Positions 36,185-45,290 of a stretch of 64,000 bases of DNA are shown here, piece after piece. The translations under genes and the position numbers were made by a program. The notes beneath the pieces are model-generated. The model saw only the letters and a program-made list of their open reading frames with translations, was not told the origin of the DNA and did not search any database. The DNA is from Furfurilactobacillus milii (GTDB taxonomy: Bacteria; Bacillota; Bacilli; Lactobacillales; Lactobacillaceae), in contig NZ_JAIWJF010000005.1 of NCBI RefSeq assembly GCF_021654115.1, positions 62,001 through 126,000 of the forward strand, written 5' to 3'. Positions within the stretch are counted from its first letter, which is position 1. Every line of letters begins with the position of its first letter.

Positions 36185-38797
36185 TCAGTCCGTAGCCTTC
36201 AACGCCGACACCATATCCACACGCTTCAGACGTCGGTGGGTGAACCAGATGACGATTGCTGTGAAAAGCGCCATTAGAATGGCAGCAATGATATAGCCTG
36301 ACCAATGGATGACTAGTGGAAACATCACCTGGGCCGTCGTTGCCTGCTTTAAAATATACCAAGTTAGGGCATTTCCGATGCCGTAGCCTAAAATGACACC
36401 CACAATCGTGAGGACAATATTTTCACGGGCAACGTACATCGTGACCTCTCGATCATAAAAGCCTAAAACTTTTACTGTTGATAACTCACGAATTCGTTCT
36501 GAAACGTTAATGTTTGTTAGGTTATACATCACGACAAACGATAATAGCCCTGACATCACAATGAAAATGACGACCACGGGGTCCAGCGTGGCGGACATGT
36601 TATCAATTGTGGTTCTCTGATCCGCGACAAAACTTGTGCCACGAACGGCACCAGATTGTAACAATTGGTGCGCAAGGCGATTTCGTTGTTTGCTCGACTG
36701 TGCATTCAGTTTGACAAGAAGCGCGTTGCTGTTGCTGGTCTTGTGCCAGACATGTTGATAGGCAGCGGGGCTCAGATAAAGGTAGTCGCCGATGTAATTC
36801 TTTGTAATGGCTGCCACCTTTATTGACCGATTGGTAGCTGACGTAAGGTTTACGTTGATACTGTCGCCTACTTGAGCTCCTAGTAGAGTCGCCGTTTTCT
36901 GTGATAATACGGCACCACGTTGCGGCAGCACGATGTTACTGCCGCCTGGTGTCGTGAGGCGGACATAATTTGCAAAGTCCGTTGTTTGAGGGATGAAGAC
37001 ATTGACCGAGGAGACACTCTCATTTCCATGGCGAACTTTAGCGGTAGTAGCGGCGATGGGGGTGCTCTTTTGGTAGGATTCACTTTGTTGTAGCAAATGC
37101 TGTGTCTTACTAATGTCAGCATCTGCGCCATGAAGTGATATAACAGCCTGATAACGCACGATATCACGATATTGGCGGTTGCCCGCGGCTGTGATTGAAT
37201 CGCGAATGCCAAAGCCACATAGAATCAGTGCGCAACCGCCCGCAATACCGACGATTGACATTACCATGCGACTTTTATAGCGGAATAAATTGCGATAGGA
37301 CACTTTTTGATTAAAGTTTAGCCGTTGCCACAGTGGTGTAATGCGCTCAAGCAAAATCCGTTTGGCAGACTTAGGCGGCTTGGGCAACATCAAAGCGGCA
37401 GGTCCCTCTTGCAGTTCACGCCAAACAACAAAGCCGGCTGCACCAACCGTGGCGATCAGGGAGAAACACAGAGCTAAAATAATCGAAGACCATTCCAAAC
37501 GGACCGTGGCGGACATGGGGATGGTTGAACTGTATAACGCCAGCACGAAGCGTGGAATTGTTTCATTACCCAGTAGGGAACCGATGACACCGCCAATTGT
37601 GCCGGCCATTAATGCATAAGCGAGATAATTCCGTGCAATGGCCCACTTGCCGTACCCAAGTGCTTTAAAAGTGCCAATCTGGGCACGCGCTTCCTCAACC
37701 ATTCGTGTGATGGTTGTAAAGGTAATGAGAGCTGCGATTAAAAAGAAGAAAACAGGAAAGACATTAGCGATGGCCGCAATCCGCTCACTGGATTCGCCAT
37801 ACGATGAGAACCCCGGCAAATCTGAGCGGTTCTGCCAGGTATAGTGCGTTTTCGTTTGCTGCTTGACTTTATTTCGAGCGTTTGTCAGTTTACTCTGAGC
37901 CGCATTAATAGATGCTAGTTGATTGGTTAACTCAGGGGTTGAGGTCATCGTGCCACCACTTGTTTGTGTCACTTCTTGTTGAGCGGCTTGTAAACGGACT
38001 TTGGCCGCTGTGAGCTTATTTAATTGGTCATTAAGCTGTTTCGTTGCATTGATATAGAGTGCACGACTGTGTTGTTCGGCTCGTGGGTTTAAAACTGTTT
38101 TGAGTTGCTTCAACTTGCGGTTACGAGCAGTGACGTAATGGTTTGAATAAGTGTCAGTGCCTTGTAAGGATTTGAACCGGACGGATAGCAGACTAGCTGG
38201 CATTTTTAACTGGCTACTTGGCACAGCTGCAAAAAAACGGACCGTGCCATCACCGACATTGGTGACGCCGCGAAGACCATTATCAATGTATTGAGGTGAG
38301 TCGACGAACCCAACAATGGTAAATGTCCGGTGCTGGAGGACTTTGTTTTTACTGAAGGTAAAGTGTTGACCGAGGCGATAGTCATAATCCGTCTTGGCCT
38401 TGTTATCAAGCACAATTTGGTTGGCTCGTTGTGGTAGATGGCCGGTGCGTAACACAAGGCGATTAAGGTTTGTCTTGGTGGAATAGCCGTATAGCGCAAC
38501 GGCAGCTGCGTTGGAACCACCGGTAGCGTATGTGAACTTGTTGGCCTCAGCAGTTGCGTCAGACACACTGTTGGCAGCGCGCACGTCATCGTTTGTAAAA
38601 CCAGTATTAGATAGCAGTTGAACGTCGCTCAACTGGCTACGTTGAATTGTTGAGGTCATCGATTGATTTAATACGGGACCGGTAGCACGAACGCCAACAA
38701 AGATAAGACTACCTAGCAGGATGATTAAGATGATGGCGATAAAACGGCCACGCGAGGCCTTTATTTCACGAAATAGGTTTTTAGTCAGTGGTTTCAT
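36185..38797 (-). CDS. ABC transporter permease, FtsX/MacB type
   Basis: 870 residues. One N-terminal membrane segment (about 18-38) is followed by a large extracellular domain with a coiled-coil-like stretch (about 225-310, many Gln, Leu, Lys, Ala). A first FtsX membrane block (about 345-470), a second extracellular domain, and a second FtsX block near the C-terminus (about 735-860) follow. This duplicated layout is that of YknZ/MacB-like single-chain permeases that move lipoproteins, peptides or hydrophobic drugs by mechanotransmission. It pairs with the ATPase six bases upstream. The substrate is unknown; lactobacilli have several such systems without a defined cargo. Confidence 0.9.
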   Translation of the reverse strand: MKPLTKNLFREIKASRGRFIAIILIILLGSLIFVGVRATGPVLNQSMTSTIQRSQLSDVQLLSNTGFTNDDVRAANSVSDATAEANKFTYATGGSNAAAVALYGYSTKTNLNRLVLRTGHLPQRANQIVLDNKAKTDYDYRLGQHFTFSKNKVLQHRTFTIVGFVDSPQYIDNGLRGVTNVGDGTVRFFAAVPSSQLKMPASLLSVRFKSLQGTDTYSNHYVTARNRKLKQLKTVLNPRAEQHSRALYINATKQLNDQLNKLTAAKVRLQAAQQEVTQTSGGTMTSTPELTNQLASINAAQSKLTNARNKVKQQTKTHYTWQNRSDLPGFSSYGESSERIAAIANVFPVFFFLIAALITFTTITRMVEEARAQIGTFKALGYGKWAIARNYLAYALMAGTIGGVIGSLLGNETIPRFVLALYSSTIPMSATVRLEWSSIILALCFSLIATVGAAGFVVWRELQEGPAALMLPKPPKSAKRILLERITPLWQRLNFNQKVSYRNLFRYKSRMVMSIVGIAGGCALILCGFGIRDSITAAGNRQYRDIVRYQAVISLHGADADISKTQHLLQQSESYQKSTPIAATTAKVRHGNESVSSVNVFIPQTTDFANYVRLTTPGGSNIVLPQRGAVLSQKTATLLGAQVGDSINVNLTSATNRSIKVAAITKNYIGDYLYLSPAAYQHVWHKTSNSNALLVKLNAQSSKQRNRLAHQLLQSGAVRGTSFVADQRTTIDNMSATLDPVVVIFIVMSGLLSFVVMYNLTNINVSERIRELSTVKVLGFYDREVTMYVARENIVLTIVGVILGYGIGNALTWYILKQATTAQVMFPLVIHWSGYIIAAILMALFTAIVIWFTHRRLKRVDMVSALKATD

Positions 38798-38803
38798 CGT
38801 CTC

Positions 38804-39505
38804 TCACCACTCAATCTCAGCAATTGGTTTCGGAGCAGGATTGTTAATTACTTCGCGCACGCGGGCATCGTTAATGTGGATGACACGGTCGGCCATGGCG
38901 GCGATTGCTGCATTATGGGTAATAATCAGGACCGTTTTATTGTCACGGCGAGAAGCGTCCTGTAGAAGCTGTAACACCTGTTTACCAGTTTGAAAATCCA
39001 GTGCACCTGTTGGTTCGTCACATAATAAGAGTTTAGGATTTTTGGCTAATGCGCGAGCAATGGCGACACGTTGTTGTTCACCACCGGAGAGCTGCGCAGG
39101 AAAATTGTCCAAACGTTTGCTCAAGCCAACCTTCTGGAGGGTAGCCTCAGCATCTAGCGCATCGGGCACAATAGAATTTGCCAATTCAACGTTTTCTTTA
39201 GTCGTCAGATTAGGTACAAGATTATAAAACTGAAACACAAAGCCGACTTGGTCGCGGCGATATTGCGTTAATTGCTGATCGGTGTAGCTAGCAATATCCA
39301 CACCATCAATAAAGACTTCACCTGAGGTTGGGGAATCCATGCCACCAAGAATATTGAGAACTGTTGATTTGCCAGCACCACTTGGACCTAGAATCACAGT
39401 AAGTTGGCCTTGTTCGCAGGTGAAATTCAAATCGTGATTGGCATCAATGGTCGTTTCACCCATCTGATAGGTTTTAAATTCATGTCTTACATCAATATAT
39501 GCCAT
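38804..39505 (-). CDS. ABC transporter ATPase (LolD/MacB type)
   Basis: 233 residues. Walker [11 protein letters not shown]-loop [13 protein letters not shown], signature LSGGEQQR, Walker [13 protein letters not shown] and switch His in IITHNA are all intact. It belongs to the MacB/LolD/BceA group, consistent with the FtsX-type permease immediately downstream. Start ATG after CAGGAGG. No linked two-component system of BceRS type is in the window, so control is likely by the promoter at 39532-39560 alone or by an unlinked regulator. Confidence 0.93.
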   Translation of the reverse strand: MAYIDVRHEFKTYQMGETTIDANHDLNFTCEQGQLTVILGPSGAGKSTVLNILGGMDSPTSGEVFIDGVDIASYTDQQLTQYRRDQVGFVFQFYNLVPNLTTKENVELANSIVPDALDAEATLQKVGLSKRLDNFPAQLSGGEQQRVAIARALAKNPKLLLCDEPTGALDFQTGKQVLQLLQDASRRDNKTVLIITHNAAIAAMADRVIHINDARVREVINNPAPKPIAEIEW

Positions 39506-39531
39506 GAGTGCCTCCTGTAATGGTTACCTTT

Positions 39532-39560
39532 ATTATGCCGATGTCATAAAATAGAGACAA
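39532..39560 (-). promoter_or_regulatory. Promoter of the FtsX-type ABC operon
   Basis: Minus strand TTGTCT (39560-39555) and CATAAT (39537-39532), 17 bases apart, 27 bases before the start codon. Confidence 0.65.
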
Positions 39561-39575
39561 GAATAAGCTTTGCCA

Positions 39576-39605
39576 TTGCTTGTTTAAATTGATACACTTT
39601 ACTAA
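39576..39605 (+). promoter_or_regulatory. Possible promoter of the amino-acid permease
   Basis: TTGCTT (39576-39581) and TACTAA (39600-39605) with 18-base spacing. A moderate match in the divergent interval between the ABC operon and the permease. Confidence 0.45.
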
Positions 39606-39658
39606 TTGCAATTTACGAATGAATTTATTACAGTGACTCATGAAAGGGGGCGCCGACA

Positions 39659-41071
39659 ATGGCACAGGTTCGCGATTTGTTCGTCAAAAAAGATACGAGC
39701 AATGATATTTTAAAACAATCTGGTTTGGAAAAAACGTTATCGGCTTTTAACCTCACGACTATGGGAGTTGGCGCCATTGTTGGGGCCGGAATTTTTATTA
39801 CGCCCGGAGTTATCGCATCACTTCACGCTGGACCAGCAGGGATGCTGTCATTTGTGCTGGCGGCGTTTGTTTGTGCCTTAGCAGCGCTGTGCTATTCGGA
39901 ATTTTCATCAACCATTCCTTTGGCCGGCAGTGCCTACACCTATGTTTATACAGTATTTGGTGAGTTGGTTGCGTGGGTGCTAGGCTGGTCATTGGTATCA
40001 GAATATATGTTTTCTGTTTCCTCAGTGGCCACGAGTTGGTCAGCGTACTTTCAAAATATTCTTGCCGGGTTTGGATGGCGGCTGCCAGTCTTCCTGCGAG
40101 CTGCGCCAGGAACGGCCAGTGTACCAGGTGGGCGTTTTGATTTAATTGCTTTTTTAATTGTAATGGTTATTTCCGTGTTGTTACTAGGTGGCGTGCACGA
40201 ATCAGCGCGTGTCAACACGGCGATGGTCGTACTGAAAATTGCGGTTATCTTGCTTTTTATTGGTGTTGCAGTTTTCTATGTGAAGCCAGCAAACTATCAT
40301 CCCTTCATGCCGTTCGGCGTTGGCGGGGTGTTTAAAGGAGCAGCGCTAGCCTTTTACGCTTACGTTGGCTTCGATGCTGTGTCGTCAGCCGCTGAAGAAG
40401 TTAAGCGTCCGCAACGCGACATGCCCATCGGCATTAGCATGTCATTGGTAATTGCGTCTATTTTGTACATTGCGTTGGCGACGGTATTGGTCGGCATCGT
40501 GAAGTATACCAAACTGAATGTGGCTGACCCCGTCGCTTTCGCTTTACAGTATCTTCACTTAACAAACTTGTCTGGCATTATTTCACTAGGTGCAATTGTG
40601 GGGATGACGACAGTATTGCTAGTCATGTCTTACGGTGGTACACGACTGATTTTTGCGATTTCTCGTGATGGTCTGTTACCACAACGATTGCACAAGCTGA
40701 GCCCGAAAACACATGTGCCAGTATCAAACACCATTCTATTTGGCTTGTTTGCTGCCGTATTTGCTGCTTTTATTCCCATCAGCTTAGTCTCAGAGTTGGT
40801 TAACATTGGGACGTTGTTCGCTTTTGCGCTGGTTTCGTTAGGGGTCGTATTTCTGCGGCGCAATCCTGATTTTGCCCATGTTAAGGCAGCTTTTCATGTG
40901 CCGTTATACCCATACTTGCCGATTTTGTCATTCATTCTTTGTATCGGCTTAATGCTGATGCTGCAGGTCTTTACGTGGATTGCGTTTGTGATCTGGCAGG
41001 CCGTAGGGTTAACGATTTATGCAACTTATGGATACCGTCACAGTTTAGCGCGGCAACGATTATATAAGTGA
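39659..41071 (+). CDS. APC-superfamily amino-acid permease
   Basis: 470 residues with about 12 hydrophobic segments. The first segment has the APC signature GVGAIVGAGIFITPG. The family block FYAYVGFDAVSSAAEEVKRP follows near residue 240, as in the cationic amino-acid transporter (CAT/YfnA-like) branch. It imports or exchanges amino acids at the cytoplasmic membrane; the specific substrate cannot be read. Start ATG after AAAGGGGG. Monocistronic. Confidence 0.9.
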   Translation: MAQVRDLFVKKDTSNDILKQSGLEKTLSAFNLTTMGVGAIVGAGIFITPGVIASLHAGPAGMLSFVLAAFVCALAALCYSEFSSTIPLAGSAYTYVYTVFGELVAWVLGWSLVSEYMFSVSSVATSWSAYFQNILAGFGWRLPVFLRAAPGTASVPGGRFDLIAFLIVMVISVLLLGGVHESARVNTAMVVLKIAVILLFIGVAVFYVKPANYHPFMPFGVGGVFKGAALAFYAYVGFDAVSSAAEEVKRPQRDMPIGISMSLVIASILYIALATVLVGIVKYTKLNVADPVAFALQYLHLTNLSGIISLGAIVGMTTVLLVMSYGGTRLIFAISRDGLLPQRLHKLSPKTHVPVSNTILFGLFAAVFAAFIPISLVSELVNIGTLFAFALVSLGVVFLRRNPDFAHVKAAFHVPLYPYLPILSFILCIGLMLMLQVFTWIAFVIWQAVGLTIYATYGYRHSLARQRLYK

Positions 41072-41097
41072 TTTTATCTGAATCAGAATCGTGAATA

Positions 41098-41138
41098 CAA
41101 AAAATGAGCCTATGTATTTTTACATAAGCTCATTTTTG
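41098..41138. terminator. Bidirectional terminator, permease / dehydrogenase
   Basis: AAAAATGAGC and GCTCATTTTT form the base of a long hairpin, with TATGT/ACATA inside. Symmetric A and T runs allow use by both convergent genes. Confidence 0.9.
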
Positions 41139-41153
41139 TTACCAACGATTTAA

Positions 41154-42107
41154 TTAGTAACCAGCTGATAGGTCGACTTGGTTGCGACTGACTAATCCGG
41201 TGCTGACAAACGTTTTGAGGTTGTCGTACAAAATTGGGAAGAGACGCGTATCAAGGTGATCAACAACACCGGATACGTGCGGCGTGAGCAGAATGTGGTC
41301 ATTAGCCCACAGCGGCGAATCCTTTGGCAACGGTTCTGGGTCCACAACGTCCAGCGCAGCGTACTTAACACGGCCTTGTTTTATGGCATTCAGTAAAGCT
41401 TCGTTGACGACAGAAGAACCTCGGCCAACGTTGATAAACAAAAGCTTATGGTCTAGCTGATCAAAGAATTGTTGGTTAAAGAAGCCGGTTGTGGCTGGCG
41501 TTCCGGGCATCACATTGATAATGATGTCAGCTTTTGCCAAACCTTTTTGATAGTCATCGATTGCGTACGTTTCGTCAAAATTATCCGCTGGATGGCCAGT
41601 TCGGTTGACACCGGCGACATGAACATTCATCTGGTGTAGCAAACGTGCCGTTTCGACGGCAATGTGGCCAGTGCTGAAAATAATGGCCGAGGTTTCGTCA
41701 GCTACTAGCAGGTCGTCTGCGGATTGTTCCCAGAAATGTTGTGGCCGTCGTTGTTCAGCCGTCCAGAGACCACGGGTGAAGTAGAAGATATATCCCAAGA
41801 TGGCCTGGGCAATTGCTGGACCATGAATCCCACTGGCGTTAGTCACTACGATGTGATGTTGCGCAATTTCTGACAGTGGCAAGTAGTCGACACCGGCAGA
41901 AAATGTTTGAATCCACTTCAAATGACTGTGAGGTGCTTTTAAAACGGGTAGACTGATTTCGGCATTCCACCCGTACATAATGGTGATATCGTCGGGAGCC
42001 ACTTGTTTACGGGCGATGTCATCTGCAGTGACAATATTTACCCCCATGTTTCTAACTGTTGAGCGTTGTTCTTCTGATAATGGCATTATTGCTAATAATT
42101 GTTCCAT
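41154..42107 (-). CDS. D-isomer 2-hydroxyacid dehydrogenase-like protein
   Basis: 317 residues. The ATG at 42107 follows GAGGAGG; an in-frame extension of 20 codons lacks a site. The catalytic residues of the family are placed correctly: Arg in INVGRGSSVV, Glu in DVVDPEPLP and His in LTPHVSG. The NAD-binding loop is unusual: where GLGxIG is expected the sequence reads STGHIA, so the first and last glycines are replaced. It may still bind NAD(P) with altered affinity. Reduction of a 2-keto acid is likely; the substrate is unknown. Confidence 0.85.
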   Translation of the reverse strand: MEQLLAIMPLSEEQRSTVRNMGVNIVTADDIARKQVAPDDITIMYGWNAEISLPVLKAPHSHLKWIQTFSAGVDYLPLSEIAQHHIVVTNASGIHGPAIAQAILGYIFYFTRGLWTAEQRRPQHFWEQSADDLLVADETSAIIFSTGHIAVETARLLHQMNVHVAGVNRTGHPADNFDETYAIDDYQKGLAKADIIINVMPGTPATTGFFNQQFFDQLDHKLLFINVGRGSSVVNEALLNAIKQGRVKYAALDVVDPEPLPKDSPLWANDHILLTPHVSGVVDHLDTRLFPILYDNLKTFVSTGLVSRNQVDLSAGY

Positions 42108-42264
42108 CGATGCCGTCCTCCTCTTAATCTGCGACTTACACGAATTTATTATAACGTGACTGAACAAAGATAAGTTAGTTTAAACGCTCGTTAAGTCACT
42201 TAACAGTATCGTCATTTAAATGCTGAAAATTAGATGTGAAAATGAAAGTAAATCGTCCTTAAAT
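42108..42264. other. Intergenic stretch before the cydA promoter
   Basis: AT-rich, no open frame with a ribosome binding site. Nothing beyond the promoter elements listed separately was recognised. Confidence 0.6.
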
Positions 42265-42293
42265 TTGAAAACTCATTTATCAGTCGATATAAT
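42265..42293 (+). promoter_or_regulatory. Promoter of cydABDC
   Basis: TTGAAA (42265-42270) and TATAAT (42288-42293), 17 bases apart. The leader to cydA is about 165 bases with no clear terminator. Confidence 0.82.
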
Positions 42294-42300
42294 TTGTTGT

Positions 42301-42314
42301 AGAGAGCGGTTTCA
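42301..42314 (-). promoter_or_regulatory. Candidate cre site at the cydA start
   Basis: Minus-strand TGAAACCGCTCTCT matches TGWNANCGNTNWCA at 13 of 14 positions. It lies at or just after the predicted transcription start, a repressing position for CcpA. Consensus match only. Confidence 0.55.
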
Positions 42315-42465
42315 TTCAATGGTATTTTTACATAATGTCTTGTTTACAATTGAATTGGCCGCCACATGATAATGCTGACAGCGTTTTGGCTAGTCCACCA
42401 AGATGCGGGTTCAGTTTATTTTGTGAAGTTACTCGCAATTATTCTTCATAAAGGGGCGAAGTGCG

Positions 42466-43944
42466 ATGTCAATATTAGGTCTTAGCATTCTTTCGCTAGC
42501 TCGCTTTCAATTCGCGATGACAACCGTCTTCCACTTTTTCTTCGTACCGTTTTCAATCGGTTTAGGATTCGTGGTTGCCATTATGGAAACGAACTATGTT
42601 ATTCAAAAGAAGGACATTTATAAGAAAATGACCCAGTTTTGGGGAAAAATTTTCTTACTGTCTTTCGCAGTTGGGGTAGTGACCGGGATCATTCAAGAAT
42701 TTCAGTTCGGAATGAACTGGTCACAGTACTCACGCTTCATGGGCGACATTTTTGGTGCACCACTGGCCATTGAAGCGCTGGCTGCATTCTTCCTGGAATC
42801 GACATTCATTGGACTGTGGATGTTTACCTGGGATCGGTTTAAACCAGTCTGGCACTGTCTGTTTATTTGGTTGACGTCCATTGGTTCAATGCTATCAGCA
42901 GTTTGGATCTTGGCGGCCAACTCATTCATGCAGGATCCTGTCGGATATGCATTGAAGACAGTCAACGGTAATACTAAAGCTGTTATGGTCAGTTTTGCCG
43001 ACGTAGTTAAGAACCCACAATTGTGGCTGGAATTGCCTCACGTGCTGTTTGGCGCGTTTTTAACGGCTGCCTTTGTCATTGCTGGGTCATCAGCTTGGCG
43101 GATCTTAAAGGGCAAGGATATCGAATTCTGGCGCAAGAGTATCAAGATTAGCTTGATTGTTGGTTTGGTTGCTGCTATCGGCGTTACTGCCGTTGGGGAT
43201 CAGCAAACGCAATACATCATTAAGAACCAACCAATGAAGTTTGCGGCTACTGAAGGTTTGTACAAAACGACGGGTGACCATGCTTCATGGGCGATTGTTG
43301 AAGGTATGGACAACAAGGATCACAAGGTTACTTGGAGCATTGAGATTCCTTATGTTTTGAGTATGCTGTCCTATCACAAGCCAAGTGGTGCCGTTACTGG
43401 TGCTAATCCGTTGAACAAGCAGTTGCACAAACAGTATGACAAGAAATTTGGCAAGAACATGAATTACTTTGTTCCGATGCATACTTTGTTCTACAGTTTC
43501 CGGATCATGGCCGTTTCTGCTGGTGTCTTTGCTCTGTTAGCCATCTTAGGATTGTATTGGAACCGCAAGAAGTCTGATCAGATTGTGCGCTATCGTTGGT
43601 TCTTGTACATTTTAGGATTGTCTCTATGGCTACCATTCATTGCTAACACAGCCGGCTGGTTTGTCACCGAGTTGGGTCGGTATCCATGGGTTGTTTATGG
43701 ATTATTAACCATTGCTGATGCGGTATCGCCGCATGTTACGGTTGGCTCATTGCTCTTTAGTAATATTATTTACTTCTTACTGTTTGCGGGCATGGGCGCA
43801 GTCATGATTGTTCTGAGCCACCGTGTTCTTGTCGCTGGACCAGATGCTGATTTGCAAAGTGGTTATGGCGTCAATGACGAAGACAAACAGGATACGGATG
43901 AGAGTGTTGATCCGTACGCAAAGGGGGCCTTCAACCATGAGTAG
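42466..43944 (+). CDS. cydA: Cytochrome bd oxidase subunit I
   Basis: Quinol oxidase subunit that carries the three haems, 492 residues with about nine membrane segments. H23 in the first segment matches the haem b595 ligand. The signature GWFVTELGRYPW is present near residue 400. The Q-loop is short, as in Gram-positive enzymes. Start after AAGGGGCG. It needs external haem in lactobacilli and takes electrons from menaquinol. Its last eight bases overlap the start of cydB. Confidence 0.97.
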   Translation: MSILGLSILSLARFQFAMTTVFHFFFVPFSIGLGFVVAIMETNYVIQKKDIYKKMTQFWGKIFLLSFAVGVVTGIIQEFQFGMNWSQYSRFMGDIFGAPLAIEALAAFFLESTFIGLWMFTWDRFKPVWHCLFIWLTSIGSMLSAVWILAANSFMQDPVGYALKTVNGNTKAVMVSFADVVKNPQLWLELPHVLFGAFLTAAFVIAGSSAWRILKGKDIEFWRKSIKISLIVGLVAAIGVTAVGDQQTQYIIKNQPMKFAATEGLYKTTGDHASWAIVEGMDNKDHKVTWSIEIPYVLSMLSYHKPSGAVTGANPLNKQLHKQYDKKFGKNMNYFVPMHTLFYSFRIMAVSAGVFALLAILGLYWNRKKSDQIVRYRWFLYILGLSLWLPFIANTAGWFVTELGRYPWVVYGLLTIADAVSPHVTVGSLLFSNIIYFLLFAGMGAVMIVLSHRVLVAGPDADLQSGYGVNDEDKQDTDESVDPYAKGAFNHE

Positions 43945-44935
43945 CTTACAATTTGTTTGGTTCTTGCTCATTGGCCTGCTGTTCGCCATCTTCTTCTTCC
44001 TCGAAGGATTCGACTTCGGGGTTGGTATGTCGGTGAACACCTTGGCAAACAATGAGAGTGAACGTAATGCGTTAGTCCGTTCCATCGGACCACATTGGGA
44101 CGGAAATGAAGTTTATCTGATTACTGCTGGTGGTGCGATGTTTGCATCCTTTGGCGCTTGGTACGCTTCCTTATTTTCCGGTTTCTACGTGATGTTTTTG
44201 CTGGTATTGGTCGCATTAATCATGCGTGGTGTTTCATTTGAATTTCGAAATGAAATGCGCACCGATTTCTGGCGTCGGTTCTGGGAGTGGTCACTGACGA
44301 TTTCGTCACTTGCTGCACCATTCTTACTTGGTATGATTTTTACCGATATGGTAAAGGGGATGCCGATCGATACACAGGGTGATGTCATCGGTCACTTTAC
44401 TGATTACGTTAACTGGTTCTCTATCGTGGGTGGCGTTGCTGTTGCCTTGCTCTGCTACCTTCACGGATTAAACTTTGTCCGTTTGAAGACGGAAGGAACG
44501 TTACGTGAGCGGGCGCGTGTATGGGGCAAGGTTTTATATCCTGTTCTATTTGCTGGCGAAGTTGTCTTTGCAATTTTGGTTTACGTCTACACAGATTTCT
44601 TCACGAAGAAGCCGATTTCAACGTTATTGATTTTAGCCGCCATTGTATTGTTGAGTGTTCTGGCTTACGTGGCTACGTTGAAGGATTGGGAAGTAACGTC
44701 CTTCATCAGCGGTGGTTTGACGTTGCCGGCTGTTGTCATGTTGCTGTTCGTGGGCTTGTTCCCACGCGTCATGGTAGCCAACAACGCAGCTAACAGCATT
44801 CTGATTAAAAACGCATCAAGTTCAGCCTACACATTGAACTTGATGACATGGATTGCATTATGCATTTTGCCATTTGTCTTGGCCTACCAGATTTGGAGCT
44901 ACTGGGTCTTTTACAAACGAATTAAGGCAAATTAG
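43937..44935 (+). CDS. cydB: Cytochrome bd oxidase subunit II
   Basis: Second subunit of cytochrome bd, 332 residues, about eight to nine membrane segments. The ATG at 43937 is chosen because AAGGGGG precedes it and the protein then starts MSSLQFVWFLLIGLLFA, followed by the family block FFFLEGFDFGVGM. The open frame extends upstream within cydA but is not related there. It overlaps cydA by eight bases, so translation is coupled. Then comes a 355-base gap with structured element B. Confidence 0.97.
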   Translation: MSSLQFVWFLLIGLLFAIFFFLEGFDFGVGMSVNTLANNESERNALVRSIGPHWDGNEVYLITAGGAMFASFGAWYASLFSGFYVMFLLVLVALIMRGVSFEFRNEMRTDFWRRFWEWSLTISSLAAPFLLGMIFTDMVKGMPIDTQGDVIGHFTDYVNWFSIVGGVAVALLCYLHGLNFVRLKTEGTLRERARVWGKVLYPVLFAGEVVFAILVYVYTDFFTKKPISTLLILAAIVLLSVLAYVATLKDWEVTSFISGGLTLPAVVMLLFVGLFPRVMVANNAANSILIKNASSSAYTLNLMTWIALCILPFVLAYQIWSYWVFYKRIKAN

Positions 44936-45019
44936 TTATTGGCGTGAATAAAGTATTTATTGTTTAGTTTACGGTTGAGGCGACTGCTTATTTACCGGGA
45001 ACCGTGGTGAAGTGTAGCG

Positions 45020-45178
45020 GGTGAGGGACAGAGTTTCGTGAAAGCAATAATAGGTGGCGAAGGCCACTTATTATTGCGGGACGACCTTCGAGACCTGGTT
45101 TGGGGGCTCGAAGTCGAGGTAGAAGACTCCGTGGTTTTCGGAGGCTGAGACCGGTCCCATGAAACGGCGTCCCTCACC
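45020..45178 (+). ncRNA. Structured RNA element, copy B (unassigned family)
   Basis: Second copy of the element at 4978-5151, lying between cydB and the cydDC pair. Predicted helices are an outer stem GGTGAGGGAC 45020-45029/45169-45178 (perfect), an internal loop AGAG/CGGC, a helix 45034-45040/45158-45164, and a hairpin 45044-45058/45063-45077. A stem GGGAC 45078-45082/GTCCC 45154-45158 then encloses hairpins CTTCGAG 45086-45092/45107-45113 and CTCCG 45127-45131/45139-45143. The single C at 45158 is used in two alternatives. No promoter of its own was recognised. It may be an internal leader of cydDC or a small RNA. The rest of 44936-45290 shows no gene. Confidence 0.6.
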
Positions 45179-45290
45179 AGCGAAACGGCAGTAACATCAC
45201 TTTTTTCGTAATCTTATTCAAACTAAAATAATCGATGAAAATTGTAGAAACTGACCGAGATGTTGGGAAAAGTTAGGAGTGTAGGATTGA

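Noticed and set aside
42300-42465. Rex operator in the cydA leader
   Set aside because: TTGTGAA occurs near 42420, but the mirrored TTCACAA half at the right distance is missing.
43823-43936. N-terminal extension of CydB
   Set aside because: The upstream part is cydA read in another frame; the family start MSSLQF has its own AAGGGGG site.
44992-45177. Minus-strand 61-codon frame over element B
   Set aside because: Same reason as for element A; low-complexity Ser/Thr/Arg composition, and no start signal.
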